Source: JABRWC01 sp039961675
Lineage (GTDB): Bacteria > Planctomycetota > Phycisphaerae > UBA1845 > Fen-1342
Direction: 5' to 3'
DNA: 14,586 bases
Assembly (NCBI GenBank): GCA_039961675.1
Contig: JABRWC010000173.1
Span: 1-14,586 of the forward strand
Part shown: in pieces, positions 7,295 to 14,586 of the stretch
Numbering within the stretch: the stretch's first letter is position 1
Layout: every line of letters starts with the position of its first letter
Program-made: the position numbers and the translations under genes
Notes under the pieces: generated by a model
The model's database searches: none
Told to the model about the DNA's origin: nothing
What the model saw: only the letters and a program-made list of their open reading frames with translations

Positions 7295-7606
7295 ATGCCA
7301 GTGATCAAGCCGCGCACGCGCGGCAAGCAGCTCGTGAAACATCGCACGCGGCTCGACCGGGAGAACACCGAGACGCTCTACGCGTACGCGCAGTTCCTGG
7401 GCGAGTCGACCGAGTACGTCCTGAATCAGCTCATCGACACTGTGCTCGCGCGGGACAAGGAGTTCGTGCAGTGGCGCGCCGATCACCCGGGCTCGTTCGT
7501 GCCCGGTGCGCGCACCAAGCGCCGCGGCGAGGGCCGGACCCGCGACGCCGCCTCGCGCGTCGCGCCGCTGTCCGGCGACGTGCGCGAGCACGCTGCCTCC
7601 AGGTGA
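7295..7606 (+). CDS. Small ribbon-helix-helix-like DNA-binding protein (103 aa)
   Basis: The start is set by GGGAGGA five bases upstream. The N-terminal half is basic and then shows a RHH-like order: a short strand (KHRTRLD), a first helix (RENTETLYAYAQFLG) and a second helix (STEYVLNQLIDTVLARDK). Then comes EFVQWRADHPG and a disordered, Arg/Ala-rich tail. RHH proteins of this size act as dimeric repressors or as relaxosome helpers that bend oriT DNA. Its place directly after the inverted repeat and 25 bases before the coupling protein gene fits either job, with the repeat as a candidate binding site. The fold call is from helix pattern only, so it is moderate. Confidence 0.62.
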   Translation: MPVIKPRTRGKQLVKHRTRLDRENTETLYAYAQFLGESTEYVLNQLIDTVLARDKEFVQWRADHPGSFVPGARTKRRGEGRTRDAASRVAPLSGDVREHAASR

Positions 7607-7631
7607 GGACGAGCCGAGGAGGACGAGACGG

Positions 7632-9620
7632 ATGCTGCGGCAGATCGTCGGCGCGCGGCGCAGCGTCGCCCTCGGGGCAGCGGCGATCGTCGGGACGTGG
7701 GGGCTGCAGACGTATTCGCTTCCACGCGATGACGTGTTCCTCGGCCTGATCTCGCTGCAGGCACCTGGCGTGTTTCGATTCCTGGCGTACGGATACGCCG
7801 CCCTCTGGTTCATGACGCCATTCTTCGGCGTGTCGCTGCTGACGTCGCTCCTTGCGATCGCCGTCTACCGGCGCGCGCCACGGTTCCGCGTCCGGCCACT
7901 GCCCCCCTATCCACCACCGGAGCGGCGGCCCACGCCGATGCTCGTACTTGGCGAGACGCACCATGCGACAACTCCAGGACGAGCAGCGGCGCCGCAGTGG
8001 CTGACGGTCCCGCAGCGGGGGCTCTACACGGGCGTCATGATCTTGGGCGCGGTCGGAACCGGCAAGACGTCCGCGTGCATGTATCCGTACGTCGACCAGC
8101 TCCTGCGCTGGCGCAGCGACGATCCCGCGCGCAAGATCGGCGGCCTGGTCCTGGAGGTGAAGGGCGACTTCTGCGGTCAGGTCCGCGGCATGCTCGAGCG
8201 CGCAGGGCGCGCAGGCGATTACGTCGAGATCGGGCTCGACACCGGCGTCTGCTACAACCCCCTGCACAACGATCTGGATCCCTACGCCGTGGCGTACGCG
8301 GTCGCCACGCTCCTGAACAACCTGTTCGGCCGGTCGAAGGAGCCTTTCTGGCAGCAGGCGTATACCGACCTGCTGAAGTTCGTGATCCTTCTCCGGCGGA
8401 TCACCGACGGCTACACCACGTTCTCGGAGGTCTACCGCTACATCCTGGACGATGGGCAGATCGACCGCGACATCCGGCGGCTGAAGGCGTCGCTCGCCAC
8501 GCCGCCGGACGTGATCGTCGTCCGCCGCGAGGATCATCGGCTCTCTTGCGCGCAGGCGCCATGGACGCACTGGTTCGCGGAAGACGAGGCCCACATGGCG
8601 CATCCGTACGACGCCGGCCTCGAGACCTTTCTCGACCGGCGCGGCGTGCCGTACGTGGTGCGCAAGCCGCAGGGTGCGGGGTGGGCGGCGCGCAGACATC
8701 AGCTCGACGCCGTCGAGCGCTGGTATCTGCACGGCTGGAGCAGGCTCGACGGCCGGCTCCGCTCCTCGATCACGGAGGGCGTCGTCGTGTTCCTGTCGCT
8801 GTTCGACGACAGTCCCGCCGTGCACCGCGCCTTCTGTCCGCCGCGGAGCGCCTACGCCGATGAGCCGGCGCCCGGCGAGCCGAAGCCGCTCGCGCCGCTC
8901 GATGCGCTGCTCGAGAGCGGTCACGTGCTGGCGCTCAACTTTCCGGTCGGGATGAACCCCGGGCTGGCGCGCATCCTCGGGGTCATGCTGAAGCTGGACT
9001 TCCAGCGCGCGGTGCTCCAGCGGATCCCGCAGATGACAGCGCAGCCGTCGCGCGTCTGGCGCGACCTGCTGTTCGTCTGCGACGAGTACCACGCCTTTGC
9101 CACCGTCGGCGAGACCGATCCGACGGGCGACGAGCGGACGTTCGCGCTCTCGCGGCAGGCGCGGCTCATCCCGATCGTCGCCACGCAGAGTATCAGCTCG
9201 CTGCGGTCGGCGCTTCCGGGAGAAGAGAGCTGGCGCACGCTCCTGCAGTGCTTTCGCACGAAGGTCTTCCTGGCGACCAGCGACGAGTTCACGGCGCGGA
9301 CGGCGGCGGAGCTGTGCGGGAGGCGCGACCGCCTGAAGCCGCACTACACGATCTCGGAGTCGGGGCGCGACGCGCACGTCTCGCTTCTCACCGGGCGCCC
9401 GGCGGCGAGCCGGCAGTCGCTGAGCGCGAGCAAGAGCTACGCGCCGCACCACGAGTACATCTTCGCGCCGCGCGTGTTCACGCAGCTCCAGAACGCGCAG
9501 GCGATCGTCCTGCCCTACGACGGCATCAACCCGCTCCCGCCGCAGTACTGCTACCTGAAGCCGTACTACCTGGACGTGCAGACCAGCTACTTCGATCACC
9601 TCGAGCGTGGCGCGCTGTGA
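7632..9620 (+). CDS. traG: TraG/VirD4-like type IV coupling protein
   Basis: This membrane-bound ATPase recruits the relaxase-DNA complex and delivers it to the secretion channel. The 662-residue product has an N-terminal membrane region (VALGAAAIVGTWGL; then FRFLAYGYAALWFMTPFFGV and SLLTSLLAIAVY), which anchors it in the inner membrane. Walker A is GAVGTGKTS at about residues 139-147. Walker B is LLFVCDEYHAF with Asp484-Glu485. A TraM-recognition-type stretch follows (ARLIPIVATQSISSLRSAL), and FLATSDEFTARTAAELCG matches coupling proteins. The ATG at 7632 is preceded by AGGAGG nine bases upstream. The stop overlaps the virB11 GTG, so the two ATPases are co-produced. It is unusually placed after virB8 rather than beside a relaxase gene. 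This is a firm family call. Confidence 0.95.
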   Translation: MLRQIVGARRSVALGAAAIVGTWGLQTYSLPRDDVFLGLISLQAPGVFRFLAYGYAALWFMTPFFGVSLLTSLLAIAVYRRAPRFRVRPLPPYPPPERRPTPMLVLGETHHATTPGRAAAPQWLTVPQRGLYTGVMILGAVGTGKTSACMYPYVDQLLRWRSDDPARKIGGLVLEVKGDFCGQVRGMLERAGRAGDYVEIGLDTGVCYNPLHNDLDPYAVAYAVATLLNNLFGRSKEPFWQQAYTDLLKFVILLRRITDGYTTFSEVYRYILDDGQIDRDIRRLKASLATPPDVIVVRREDHRLSCAQAPWTHWFAEDEAHMAHPYDAGLETFLDRRGVPYVVRKPQGAGWAARRHQLDAVERWYLHGWSRLDGRLRSSITEGVVVFLSLFDDSPAVHRAFCPPRSAYADEPAPGEPKPLAPLDALLESGHVLALNFPVGMNPGLARILGVMLKLDFQRAVLQRIPQMTAQPSRVWRDLLFVCDEYHAFATVGETDPTGDERTFALSRQARLIPIVATQSISSLRSALPGEESWRTLLQCFRTKVFLATSDEFTARTAAELCGRRDRLKPHYTISESGRDAHVSLLTGRPAASRQSLSASKSYAPHHEYIFAPRVFTQLQNAQAIVLPYDGINPLPPQYCYLKPYYLDVQTSYFDHLERGAL

Positions 9621-10621
9621 GCAGCCTGGATCGCATCCTGCCGTTCCTGCGGCCGATCGAGGATCTGCTGGCGGACCCGAGCGTGACCGAGGTGATGGTG
9701 AATTGCGGAGGGCGGCGCGTCTTCGTCGAGCGCGAGGGCGTCATCGAGCCCGTGTGGGGCCGGATGCTGGACGGCCGCAATCTCGCCGTGGCGATCAAGA
9801 ACATCGCGCGCGCGTGCGGCGACGAGGTGTCCGAGTACCAGCCGATCCTCGACGCGCGGCTCGAGGACGGCTCGCGGGTGGCGGCGATGTTCCCGCCCTG
9901 TGCGGTCGACGGCCCGACGCTCACCATCCGGAAGTTCACGCGGCGGTACACGCTCGACGACCTGGTCGGCATCGGCACGCTGTCCCGCGATGAGGCTTAC
10001 GAACTGCAACAAGCCGTGGCCGAGCGGCGGAACGTCCTCATTTCCGGGGGAACGGGCACGGGCAAGACGACGCTCCTCAATGCGCTGGCGGCGACGATTC
10101 CCGACGAGGACCGGATCATCCTGATCGAGGAGACCTCGGAGATTCACATCGACAAGCCCAATCTCGTCCGGTTCGAAGCGCGCCGCGCGCAGATCCCATT
10201 GGGCCAGGAAACCCCGCTCCCGGCGGTGACCATTTCCGACCTCGTGCGCGCGACCCTGCGCCACCGGCCCGACCGCATTCTCGTCGGCGAGGTGCGCGGC
10301 GCCGAGGCGTTCGACCTGTTGCAGGCGCTGAACACCGGCCACCTCGGCAGCCTGACGACGATTCACGCCAACGTGGCCGGACAGGCGCTAATCAGGCTCG
10401 CGCACTGCGTGCTGGCCTCGAACGTCGGGCTGCCGCACCACAGCACGCGCGAGGCGATCGCCCTGGCCATTCATCTCGTCGTCCATCTCACGCGCATCAA
10501 CGGACGCCGGACCGTGACCGAGATTGTCGCCGTCCGCGGGTACGATCCGCGCGAGGACCGGTTTCTCGTCGAGCCGCTCGTCAGGGAGCGATCCCGCGTA
10601 CATGGAGGAGTCGCGCCATGA
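9617..10621 (+). CDS. trbB: VirB11/TrbB-like secretion ATPase
   Basis: VirB11-family hexameric ATPases sit on the cytoplasmic face of the channel and drive pilus assembly and substrate passage. The 334-residue product starts with a GTG that overlaps the traG stop. The N-terminal domain runs through IEDLLADPSVTEVMVNCG and REGVIEPVWGRMLDGRNLA. Walker A is GGTGTGKT at residues 144-151. The Asp box is IILIEETSEI, Walker B is RILVGEVRGAEA with Glu225, and the His box is GSLTTIHAN with His250. All motifs look intact. Length fits the family. The stop overlaps the following lipoprotein start as ATGA. Confidence 0.95.
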   Translation: MSSLDRILPFLRPIEDLLADPSVTEVMVNCGGRRVFVEREGVIEPVWGRMLDGRNLAVAIKNIARACGDEVSEYQPILDARLEDGSRVAAMFPPCAVDGPTLTIRKFTRRYTLDDLVGIGTLSRDEAYELQQAVAERRNVLISGGTGTGKTTLLNALAATIPDEDRIILIEETSEIHIDKPNLVRFEARRAQIPLGQETPLPAVTISDLVRATLRHRPDRILVGEVRGAEAFDLLQALNTGHLGSLTTIHANVAGQALIRLAHCVLASNVGLPHHSTREAIALAIHLVVHLTRINGRRTVTEIVAVRGYDPREDRFLVEPLVRERSRVHGGVAP

Positions 10622-11106
10622 AGCTCGAATCTCGATGGCTCCGACTGCTCGCGAGCTGCGGTGTTCTGGCTTCGCTTGCCGCCTGCGGGCGAGAGCCGAG
10701 CCCGACGAGCCCGTCCGGACAGGCCTCGTATCTCGCCGGCACCTGGCGCGGCACCGTGACCATTCAGGTCAATCCCGGCGATCCCGGCGCCTCGCCCCCG
10801 ACGAGCGGTCCGATCACGTGGACCTTCGAGGTCGTGCCGCAGACGAACCAGCAGACGTTCCGCGCGACGATTCGGTCGATGCATCCGTGGCTGACCATGG
10901 ACACGACCGCGACGACGACGCTGACGCCGGGGAACACGCCGCCGGCGCAGATCAGCACGCAGGGAGAGTTCGCGTCGCCGCGCGGGTGTCGCGGGACGTT
11001 CGGCAGCGTCGGGACCGCGCAGGCCACCCGGATCGAAGCGGACTTTACGGGCACAGACTGCAACGCCGCCACGTTCTCGGGGCAACTCGTGCTGACGAAG
11101 GAGTGA
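10618..11106 (+). CDS. Predicted lipoprotein of unknown function
   Basis: This 162-residue product has a lipoprotein signal peptide: MKLESRWLRLLASCG, a hydrophobic core and the lipobox LAAC with Cys23. It is therefore likely anchored to the outer membrane. After Cys23 comes a Ser/Pro/Thr-rich linker, then a beta-rich domain (YLAGTWRGTVTIQV, ITWTFEVVPQ, TFRATIRSM, ATRIEADFTG) with a late Cys pair (GCRGTF and TDCNAA). The ATG overlaps the virB11 stop and has GGAGGAG upstream. Position suggests a link to mating, such as an exclusion or outer-membrane stabilising lipoprotein, but VirB7 is much shorter and no motif confirms either role. It could also be an unrelated passenger. Confidence 0.7.
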   Translation: MKLESRWLRLLASCGVLASLAACGREPSPTSPSGQASYLAGTWRGTVTIQVNPGDPGASPPTSGPITWTFEVVPQTNQQTFRATIRSMHPWLTMDTTATTTLTPGNTPPAQISTQGEFASPRGCRGTFGSVGTAQATRIEADFTGTDCNAATFSGQLVLTKE

Positions 11107-11119
11107 GCGGAGGTGGGAC

Positions 11120-12115
11120 ATGCCGCTGGTCGATCGCGACGCGCCGCTCCGGTTCGTGCGAACCGCGTTCGCGCCCGATGATTGGGTCGCGATCTTCCTG
11201 AAGTCGTACGAGACCGGACGCGTTCACCAGCGCGTCGGGCCCGTGTGCTGGGTGACGCACCCGCGGTTCCAGGCGTGGCTCCGGTTCAAGAATCTCCAGC
11301 GGTTCAACGTCTACGTGTCCGTGAACGCGATCGCGCCGGGACGCCGATCGCGGACCCGCGACGCGGTCGGTGCGATTCGCCACGTGTTCCTCGAGGCGGA
11401 CCGGGACGGGCCGGCGGTGCTGGCTGCAATCGCGGCCCGCGGCGACCTGCCGCCGCCCTCGTACGTGCTGCACTCGTCCCCCAACCGCGTGCACGTCTTC
11501 TGGCGGGTCGGAGGCTTCGATGCCGCACGCGTGGAAGCACTCCAGAAGAGGCTGTCACAGGAGCTCGGCACCGACACCGCTGCGACACCGGCGACGCAGA
11601 CGACGAGGCTGGTCGGCTTCATGAATCACAAGTACGTGCCGCCGCACCTCGTGACCATCGAGTACCGCGACACGGAGACCGTGCACGCGCCGACCGCGTT
11701 CCCGAGTGTCGAACTGCCGACCGTTCCCGACATCGTGCCCGCCACCCGAAACGACCGGCGGTGGGCAAGCCGGCTGGACCCCGTGGAGCGCGCGCGGCGC
11801 TACCTGGCGAACGTCCCGCCGGCCGTTGCTGGTCAGCACGGGGACTTGCACACATTCCGCGTCTGCTGTCGCCTGGTCCGTGGCTTTGACCTGGATGCTG
11901 ATGCGGCGCTTTCAGTGCTCGCGGATTGGAACGCACGATGTCGGCCACCTTGGTCGCAACGGGAGCTACGCGAGAAATTGCAGCGAGCGGCCAAGTACGG
12001 ACGTGAAGCGAGCGGCGGCGCACTCGTATTGCACTGGGGATCGGACTCCTCGCCGCGGCTCACGGCCGAGACGACACGCAAATGGATCACGGCTCATGCC
12101 ACGAAAAGCGGGTAG
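11120..12115 (+). CDS. RepB-like DNA primase (archaeo-eukaryotic primase type)
   Basis: This protein probably makes primers for the incoming or replicating element DNA. The 331-residue product shows a primase order: an acidic motif near 88-97 (HVFLEADRDG), a second motif (VLHSSPNRVHVFWRV, about 116-130) and a third (TTRLVGFMNHKY, about 161-172) of the RxPGxxNxK type. A helical C-terminal domain follows (GDLHTFRVCCRLVRGFDLD, then WSQRELREKLQRAAKYG), similar to PriCT modules. The start has GGAGG six bases upstream and lies 13 bases after the lipoprotein stop. Such primases are common in conjugative elements as transfer or replication primases. The 3' end overlaps the convergent PIN-like gene by 29 bases. 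Confidence 0.82.
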   Translation: MPLVDRDAPLRFVRTAFAPDDWVAIFLKSYETGRVHQRVGPVCWVTHPRFQAWLRFKNLQRFNVYVSVNAIAPGRRSRTRDAVGAIRHVFLEADRDGPAVLAAIAARGDLPPPSYVLHSSPNRVHVFWRVGGFDAARVEALQKRLSQELGTDTAATPATQTTRLVGFMNHKYVPPHLVTIEYRDTETVHAPTAFPSVELPTVPDIVPATRNDRRWASRLDPVERARRYLANVPPAVAGQHGDLHTFRVCCRLVRGFDLDADAALSVLADWNARCRPPWSQRELREKLQRAAKYGREASGGALVLHWGSDSSPRLTAETTRKWITAHATKSG

Positions 12116-12635
12116 CGAGTGCACGCAGCATCCCGAAGGTGTCCACGTACGGAATACCGAGCGCAACGCAGACGTTCGGAATAGGCACCTTGTTCCTCTT
12201 GTTGGGGTTGGGCTTTTCGTGCGTGACGATCGTCGCGTCGACGGCCCTTGCGACGGCAATCACCCACGCATCTGCGTTATCAACTGATGCGAACTCAGCC
12301 TTGGCCGCTGGGGTGAACTGTGGCTGCGCCATAACCCAGCCAACGGCATCCCTGTAAGCATCAAGTACAGCTTCCTGATCGGTGCTCAGGAAGCAGGCAT
12401 GAGGCATGGTCGTGAGCACCCATTTTTTCAGCTCGTCATCGTCGTCGAAGTTGTCCGTGAGTTCAGTCTTAACGCGATCAATGCTCAGGAGTCTGCCACG
12501 GCCGTACTGCCATACAAGCGCCTGCCAAAAGCCCGGACAAATATCGAAAGCGTAATACCGCTGCTTCGCCTCAATGAAGATATTGGAGTCAAGCAGAAAC
12601 GTCATCGCAACATCAGGACCAAGCGTTCCGTTCAT
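12087..12635 (-). CDS. DUF4411-type PIN-like nuclease, probable toxin
   Basis: This is a PIN-fold protein, a family of metal-dependent ribonucleases often found as toxins. The 182-residue product starts with a short leader and then MTFLLDSNIFIEAKQRYY, with the acidic Asp16. Next come FWQALVWQYGRGRLLSID, an acidic stretch (DDDDELKKWVL) and the core NADAWVIAVARAVDATIVTHE, with Asp122. That layout matches DUF4411 proteins. The chosen ATG at 12635 overlaps the stop of the upstream ImmA-like gene as ATGA. An internal ATG at 12605 would remove the first ten residues. Base composition is lower than in the transfer genes (one 60-base sample is about 47% G+C). RNase activity is inferred from the fold. 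Confidence 0.8.
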   Translation of the reverse strand: MNGTLGPDVAMTFLLDSNIFIEAKQRYYAFDICPGFWQALVWQYGRGRLLSIDRVKTELTDNFDDDDELKKWVLTTMPHACFLSTDQEAVLDAYRDAVGWVMAQPQFTPAAKAEFASVDNADAWVIAVARAVDATIVTHEKPNPNKRNKVPIPNVCVALGIPYVDTFGMLRALATRFSWHEP

Positions 12636-13789
12636 AATCTGCGTTGGCCCTGAAGTTCAGCGGCGTACTTATCGAACGTCTGGCCCCAGAGGTCGGTTAG
12701 CCCATAGGCTTCCCGGTAAGTGAGACGACCCTCCTCGACGGCGTTCACGACTGCAAGTGCGAATCGACGGCCGAGCCGAACGTTCTGTGTCAGGTAAAAA
12801 TCCCCACCGCGGTTATCAGTCGTCTCGGCACGTTGCCGCGCCTCGGCGAGGTGAGCCTGATAGAAATCAAAGAATTCATTGCGAGTAATGAGCTGCAGGT
12901 CCAGTGTTCGGCGGGCTGCGACGATGGCGCTCACCTTGAAGTATCTGGCAAGATACTCAAAAGGCCGTTCCGCCATGCGAGCTTGATCCCACTGTGCACG
13001 TAATTCCGTTTCCGCTACCAGTAACTCTGCGGCAACGGCATTACAGACGATCTCGATGCGGTTACTGGCTGGCTGCAGTTCCCGGAGATCGAACACCGCG
13101 CTCTGCCCGAACCAGAGATGGGCGCACTCGTGGGCCAACGTGAACATTTGAGCGGCCTTGGCGTCCGAGCCGTTGATGAACACCAGCGGCGCGTACTCAT
13201 CGACGAGCACAAAACCCCGAAACTCCGCCGGATCAAGTTTCCTGTGTGTATTGTTCCCAACCACACCGTTGGTCACAACGACCACACCGGCTGCGTCGAG
13301 GACGTCCCGCAACTTCTGCAACGCGGCGGTCCAGGTGGGCAGCGCTTGTGCCCAGTTCGTGTTGAGTCCGAGGGTGTCACGAATCCTCGCGGCTACAGCC
13401 TCGATAGGATCTTCGAGCCGCGCGGTGCCGATGAAGGGAACCCGAGGTTCACCGTCCTCGATCAGCACTTCGCGCAACCAATCCTGACGGCGCTGCATCG
13501 TCTGGACGGTCTCCAGCAGGTCGGGGCTCGGGCGTTGGGGTGCCGCGGTCGTGTGAGTCCGAAAGTGCGGTATCGGTAGCTCCTCCGCGGGCGGCTCCTC
13601 GAGGAAGAAGTAGCCGAACGGCGTGCGCGTCGCTCTTGCGTAGGCTTCAAGTTGCTTCAGTGTTGGACGGACCTCTTCTGTCTCCCACTGCGCGATCCGT
13701 GGGAACTTCGCGCGGAGCTGCTCGAGGTCCTTGCCGACCCGAGTCCGCGCCCACTGGAGAATTCGAGGACTGACTGCCACTCTGGTCAT
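12632..13789 (-). CDS. XRE-ImmA/IrrE metallopeptidase, antitoxin-like partner
   Basis: This 385-residue protein has an N-terminal helix-turn-helix region (ARTRVGKDLEQLRAKFPRI, WETEEVRPTLKQLEAYARAT) typical of XRE repressors. A C-terminal ImmA/IrrE zinc peptidase domain follows, with the HECAH motif at residues 220-224 and a likely third ligand at Glu255 in NAVAAELL. Related proteases cleave a repressor or regulator; in paired systems the XRE-ImmA protein often regulates or restrains a linked toxin. It is the upstream member of a minus-strand operon whose second gene is a DUF4411 protein, overlapping it as ATGA. The promoter probably lies in 13790-13920 but is not convincing. Lower G+C and opposite strand suggest that the pair was acquired separately from the transfer genes. 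Confidence 0.88.
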   Translation of the reverse strand: MTRVAVSPRILQWARTRVGKDLEQLRAKFPRIAQWETEEVRPTLKQLEAYARATRTPFGYFFLEEPPAEELPIPHFRTHTTAAPQRPSPDLLETVQTMQRRQDWLREVLIEDGEPRVPFIGTARLEDPIEAVAARIRDTLGLNTNWAQALPTWTAALQKLRDVLDAAGVVVVTNGVVGNNTHRKLDPAEFRGFVLVDEYAPLVFINGSDAKAAQMFTLAHECAHLWFGQSAVFDLRELQPASNRIEIVCNAVAAELLVAETELRAQWDQARMAERPFEYLARYFKVSAIVAARRTLDLQLITRNEFFDFYQAHLAEARQRAETTDNRGGDFYLTQNVRLGRRFALAVVNAVEEGRLTYREAYGLTDLWGQTFDKYAAELQGQRRL

Positions 13790-14054
13790 CTCGTCCCGCT
13801 ATAGAGTCTAGCTGATGAGGCACTGCACGCCACGGTCATTGGGGCTGGGTCGCGGCGTGTCGCTGGTGCGATGCCCTCATCTGTTACTTTTCGGTCGCAA
13901 TCCCTGTTCATCTAGGTACACCGACGGCTTCGCCCGTCGCCGCGCACCTGCCCCTCGGGCCGGTGCGTCCCACCTCGTTCCCCGCATCCCTCGGATGCGC
14001 CGGGACTTCACTCGCGCCGTCGATCCCCGATCCGCGGCGTGCCCAGGAGGGCCT
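13790..14054. other. Divergent intergenic region with two small hairpins
   Basis: This 265-base region separates the minus-strand toxin-type operon from the + strand SpoVG-like gene. It holds CGACGG/CCGTCG at 13922-13939 (6-base stem, 6-base loop) and CGCATCC/GGATGCG at 13983-13999 (7-base stem, 3-base loop). No clear promoter pair was found on either strand. An in-frame upward extension of the small gene exists from 13815, but it lacks a ribosome site. Confidence 0.45.
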
Positions 14055-14378
14055 ATGTCCAGGAAGAACGCAGAGGTCGTGTCGGTCCGGATCCTCCCGA
14101 ACACCACGGGCCATCCCCCCGGGAAGCTCGCGGATGCGGAGGTGATCTTCGAAGCCGATGCCGGTCCGCTGGCCGGACTGAAACTCATCGGCTTCGCCGT
14201 CTGGGAACGGCGCTCCGGAGGAGGGCGCAACGTGACGTTCCCGGCCCGGCAGTACGCCGTCAACGGCGAGCGCCGGAGCTTCGCGCTGCTGCGCCCCGCC
14301 AACGGGGACGTCAGCGCACAGGAGGCGGTGCGGGACCTGATTCTCGACGCGTACCGCGCGATCGAGACCGGGGCCTGA
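14055..14378 (+). CDS. Small SpoVG-like protein
   Basis: The 107-residue product starts at an ATG with AGGAGG four bases upstream, which is why it is preferred over the longer frame from 13815. The sequence has a SpoVG-like order: VVSVRILPN, GKLADAEVIFEADAG, LAGLKLIGFAVWERRSGGG, then VTFPARQYAVNGERRSF and a final helix (QEAVRDLILDAYRAIE). SpoVG-type proteins bind nucleic acids in Bacillus and Borrelia, and similar small proteins occur in mobile elements. Here the role is unknown. It stands alone between the cargo operon and the window end. The family link rests on pattern likeness and is moderate. Confidence 0.65.
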   Translation: MSRKNAEVVSVRILPNTTGHPPGKLADAEVIFEADAGPLAGLKLIGFAVWERRSGGGRNVTFPARQYAVNGERRSFALLRPANGDVSAQEAVRDLILDAYRAIETGA

Positions 14379-14396
14379 GCCGACCTCGCGGCCTCC

Positions 14397-14425
14397 AGGA
14401 CGGCCGGCACGCCGCCAGCCGTCCT
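14397..14425 (+). terminator. GC hairpin after the SpoVG-like gene, possible terminator
   Basis: AGGACGGC at 14397-14404 pairs with GCCGTCCT at 14418-14425 around a 13-base loop, 19 bases after the stop at 14378. No T-tract follows, so termination is uncertain. The right arm belongs to a short direct repeat, GCCAGCCGTC, found at 14414-14423 and again at 14444-14453. Confidence 0.35.
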
Positions 14426-14466
14426 ACGCCGCGGCGACCCGATGCCAGCCGTCTTCGGCGCCTGGC

Positions 14467-14479
14467 GGGGGTCGCCCCC
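14467..14479 (+). repeat. Perfect GGGGG/CCCCC mini-hairpin
   Basis: GGGGG at 14467-14471 and CCCCC at 14475-14479 flank TCG, giving a five-pair stem. It lies between the SpoVG-like gene and the next start and may end transcription or simply reflect the GC-rich composition. Confidence 0.3.
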
Positions 14480-14532
14480 CTTGACGAGATTGCCGACGAC
14501 CGCGCCACCGCGCCGATGCGAGAGAGGACGAC

Positions 14533-14586
14533 ATGGAGACCGCGCTGCATCCCGCCCCCCGCCGCCCCGAGCCGCCGCTGCACGTC
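14533..14586 (+). CDS. Start of an unidentified gene, cut by window end
   Basis: An ATG at 14533 follows GAGAGGA with a four-base gap, and the frame stays open for the 18 codons available (METALHPAPRRPEPPLHV). The Pro/Arg-rich start is too short to identify. The ribosome site is the main support; composition alone would not distinguish it from chance. Confidence 0.4.
   Translation, partial: METALHPAPRRPEPPLHV

Noticed and set aside
7431..9599. 722-codon minus-strand frame opposite traG
   Set aside because: It is antisense to a gene with intact Walker motifs; the long open frame comes from the GC-rich codon pattern.
13815..14054. N-terminal extension of the SpoVG-like protein from the ATG at 13815
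   Set aside because: The extension is Arg/Pro-rich, lacks a ribosome site and has no fold-like pattern, whereas the ATG at 14055 has AGGAGG.
14481..14510. TTGACG as a -35 box for the last partial gene
   Set aside because: No recognisable -10 box lies 16 to 18 bases downstream.
1..14586. CRISPR array, tRNA, rRNA or insertion-sequence transposase
   Set aside because: No regularly spaced repeats, cloverleaf-like or rRNA-like segments, or transposase motifs were seen by eye on either strand; this was not a computed search.

Overview
The window is a GC-rich stretch (a 60-base sample inside the virB11 gene is about 68% G+C). It reads as the conjugation and accessory part of an integrative conjugative element or conjugative plasmid. 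Strong GGAGG ribosome sites, stop/start overlaps (ATGA, GTGA) and a VirB/Trb-type secretion operon indicate a Gram-negative bacterium. The acidic, Ser/Pro/Thr-rich style of the lipoprotein at 10618 recalls Acidobacteriota, but that is a weak impression and the taxon cannot be fixed from this sequence.

Positions 1-4893 carry mating-channel genes, all on the + strand: the end of a VirB10/TrbI protein (its N-terminus lies outside the window), two tandem VirB5/TrbJ-like exported proteins, VirB6/TrbL, an unlisted 57-residue membrane protein, VirB8/TrbF and a 96-residue two-helix membrane protein. Positions 4903-6842 hold two overlapping genes for probable winged-helix proteins, the first resembling replication-relaxation proteins. 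A 452-base non-coding gap follows (6843-7294). It contains a perfect 26-base inverted repeat whose arms are themselves foldable. Directly after it come a small ribbon-helix-helix-like protein, the TraG/VirD4 coupling ATPase, the VirB11/TrbB ATPase, a lipoprotein and a RepB-like primase (7295-12115).

Positions 12087-13789 carry a minus-strand, lower-GC pair: an XRE-ImmA/IrrE metallopeptidase and a PIN-like DUF4411 protein. They are translationally coupled, form a probable toxin-antitoxin or regulatory cargo module, and converge on the primase gene with a 29-base overlap. The last part (13790-14586) holds a small SpoVG-like protein on the + strand, GC hairpins and the start of another gene.

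Taken together, VirB10, VirB5, VirB6 and VirB8 would build the channel, VirB11 would energise it, and TraG would deliver DNA to it. The RHH-like protein, the winged-helix pair and the inverted repeat could form a DNA-processing or control module, and the primase could prime the transferred strand. No relaxase, VirB4, VirB9, VirB3, VirB2 or integrase is visible, so these must lie outside the window if the element is functional.
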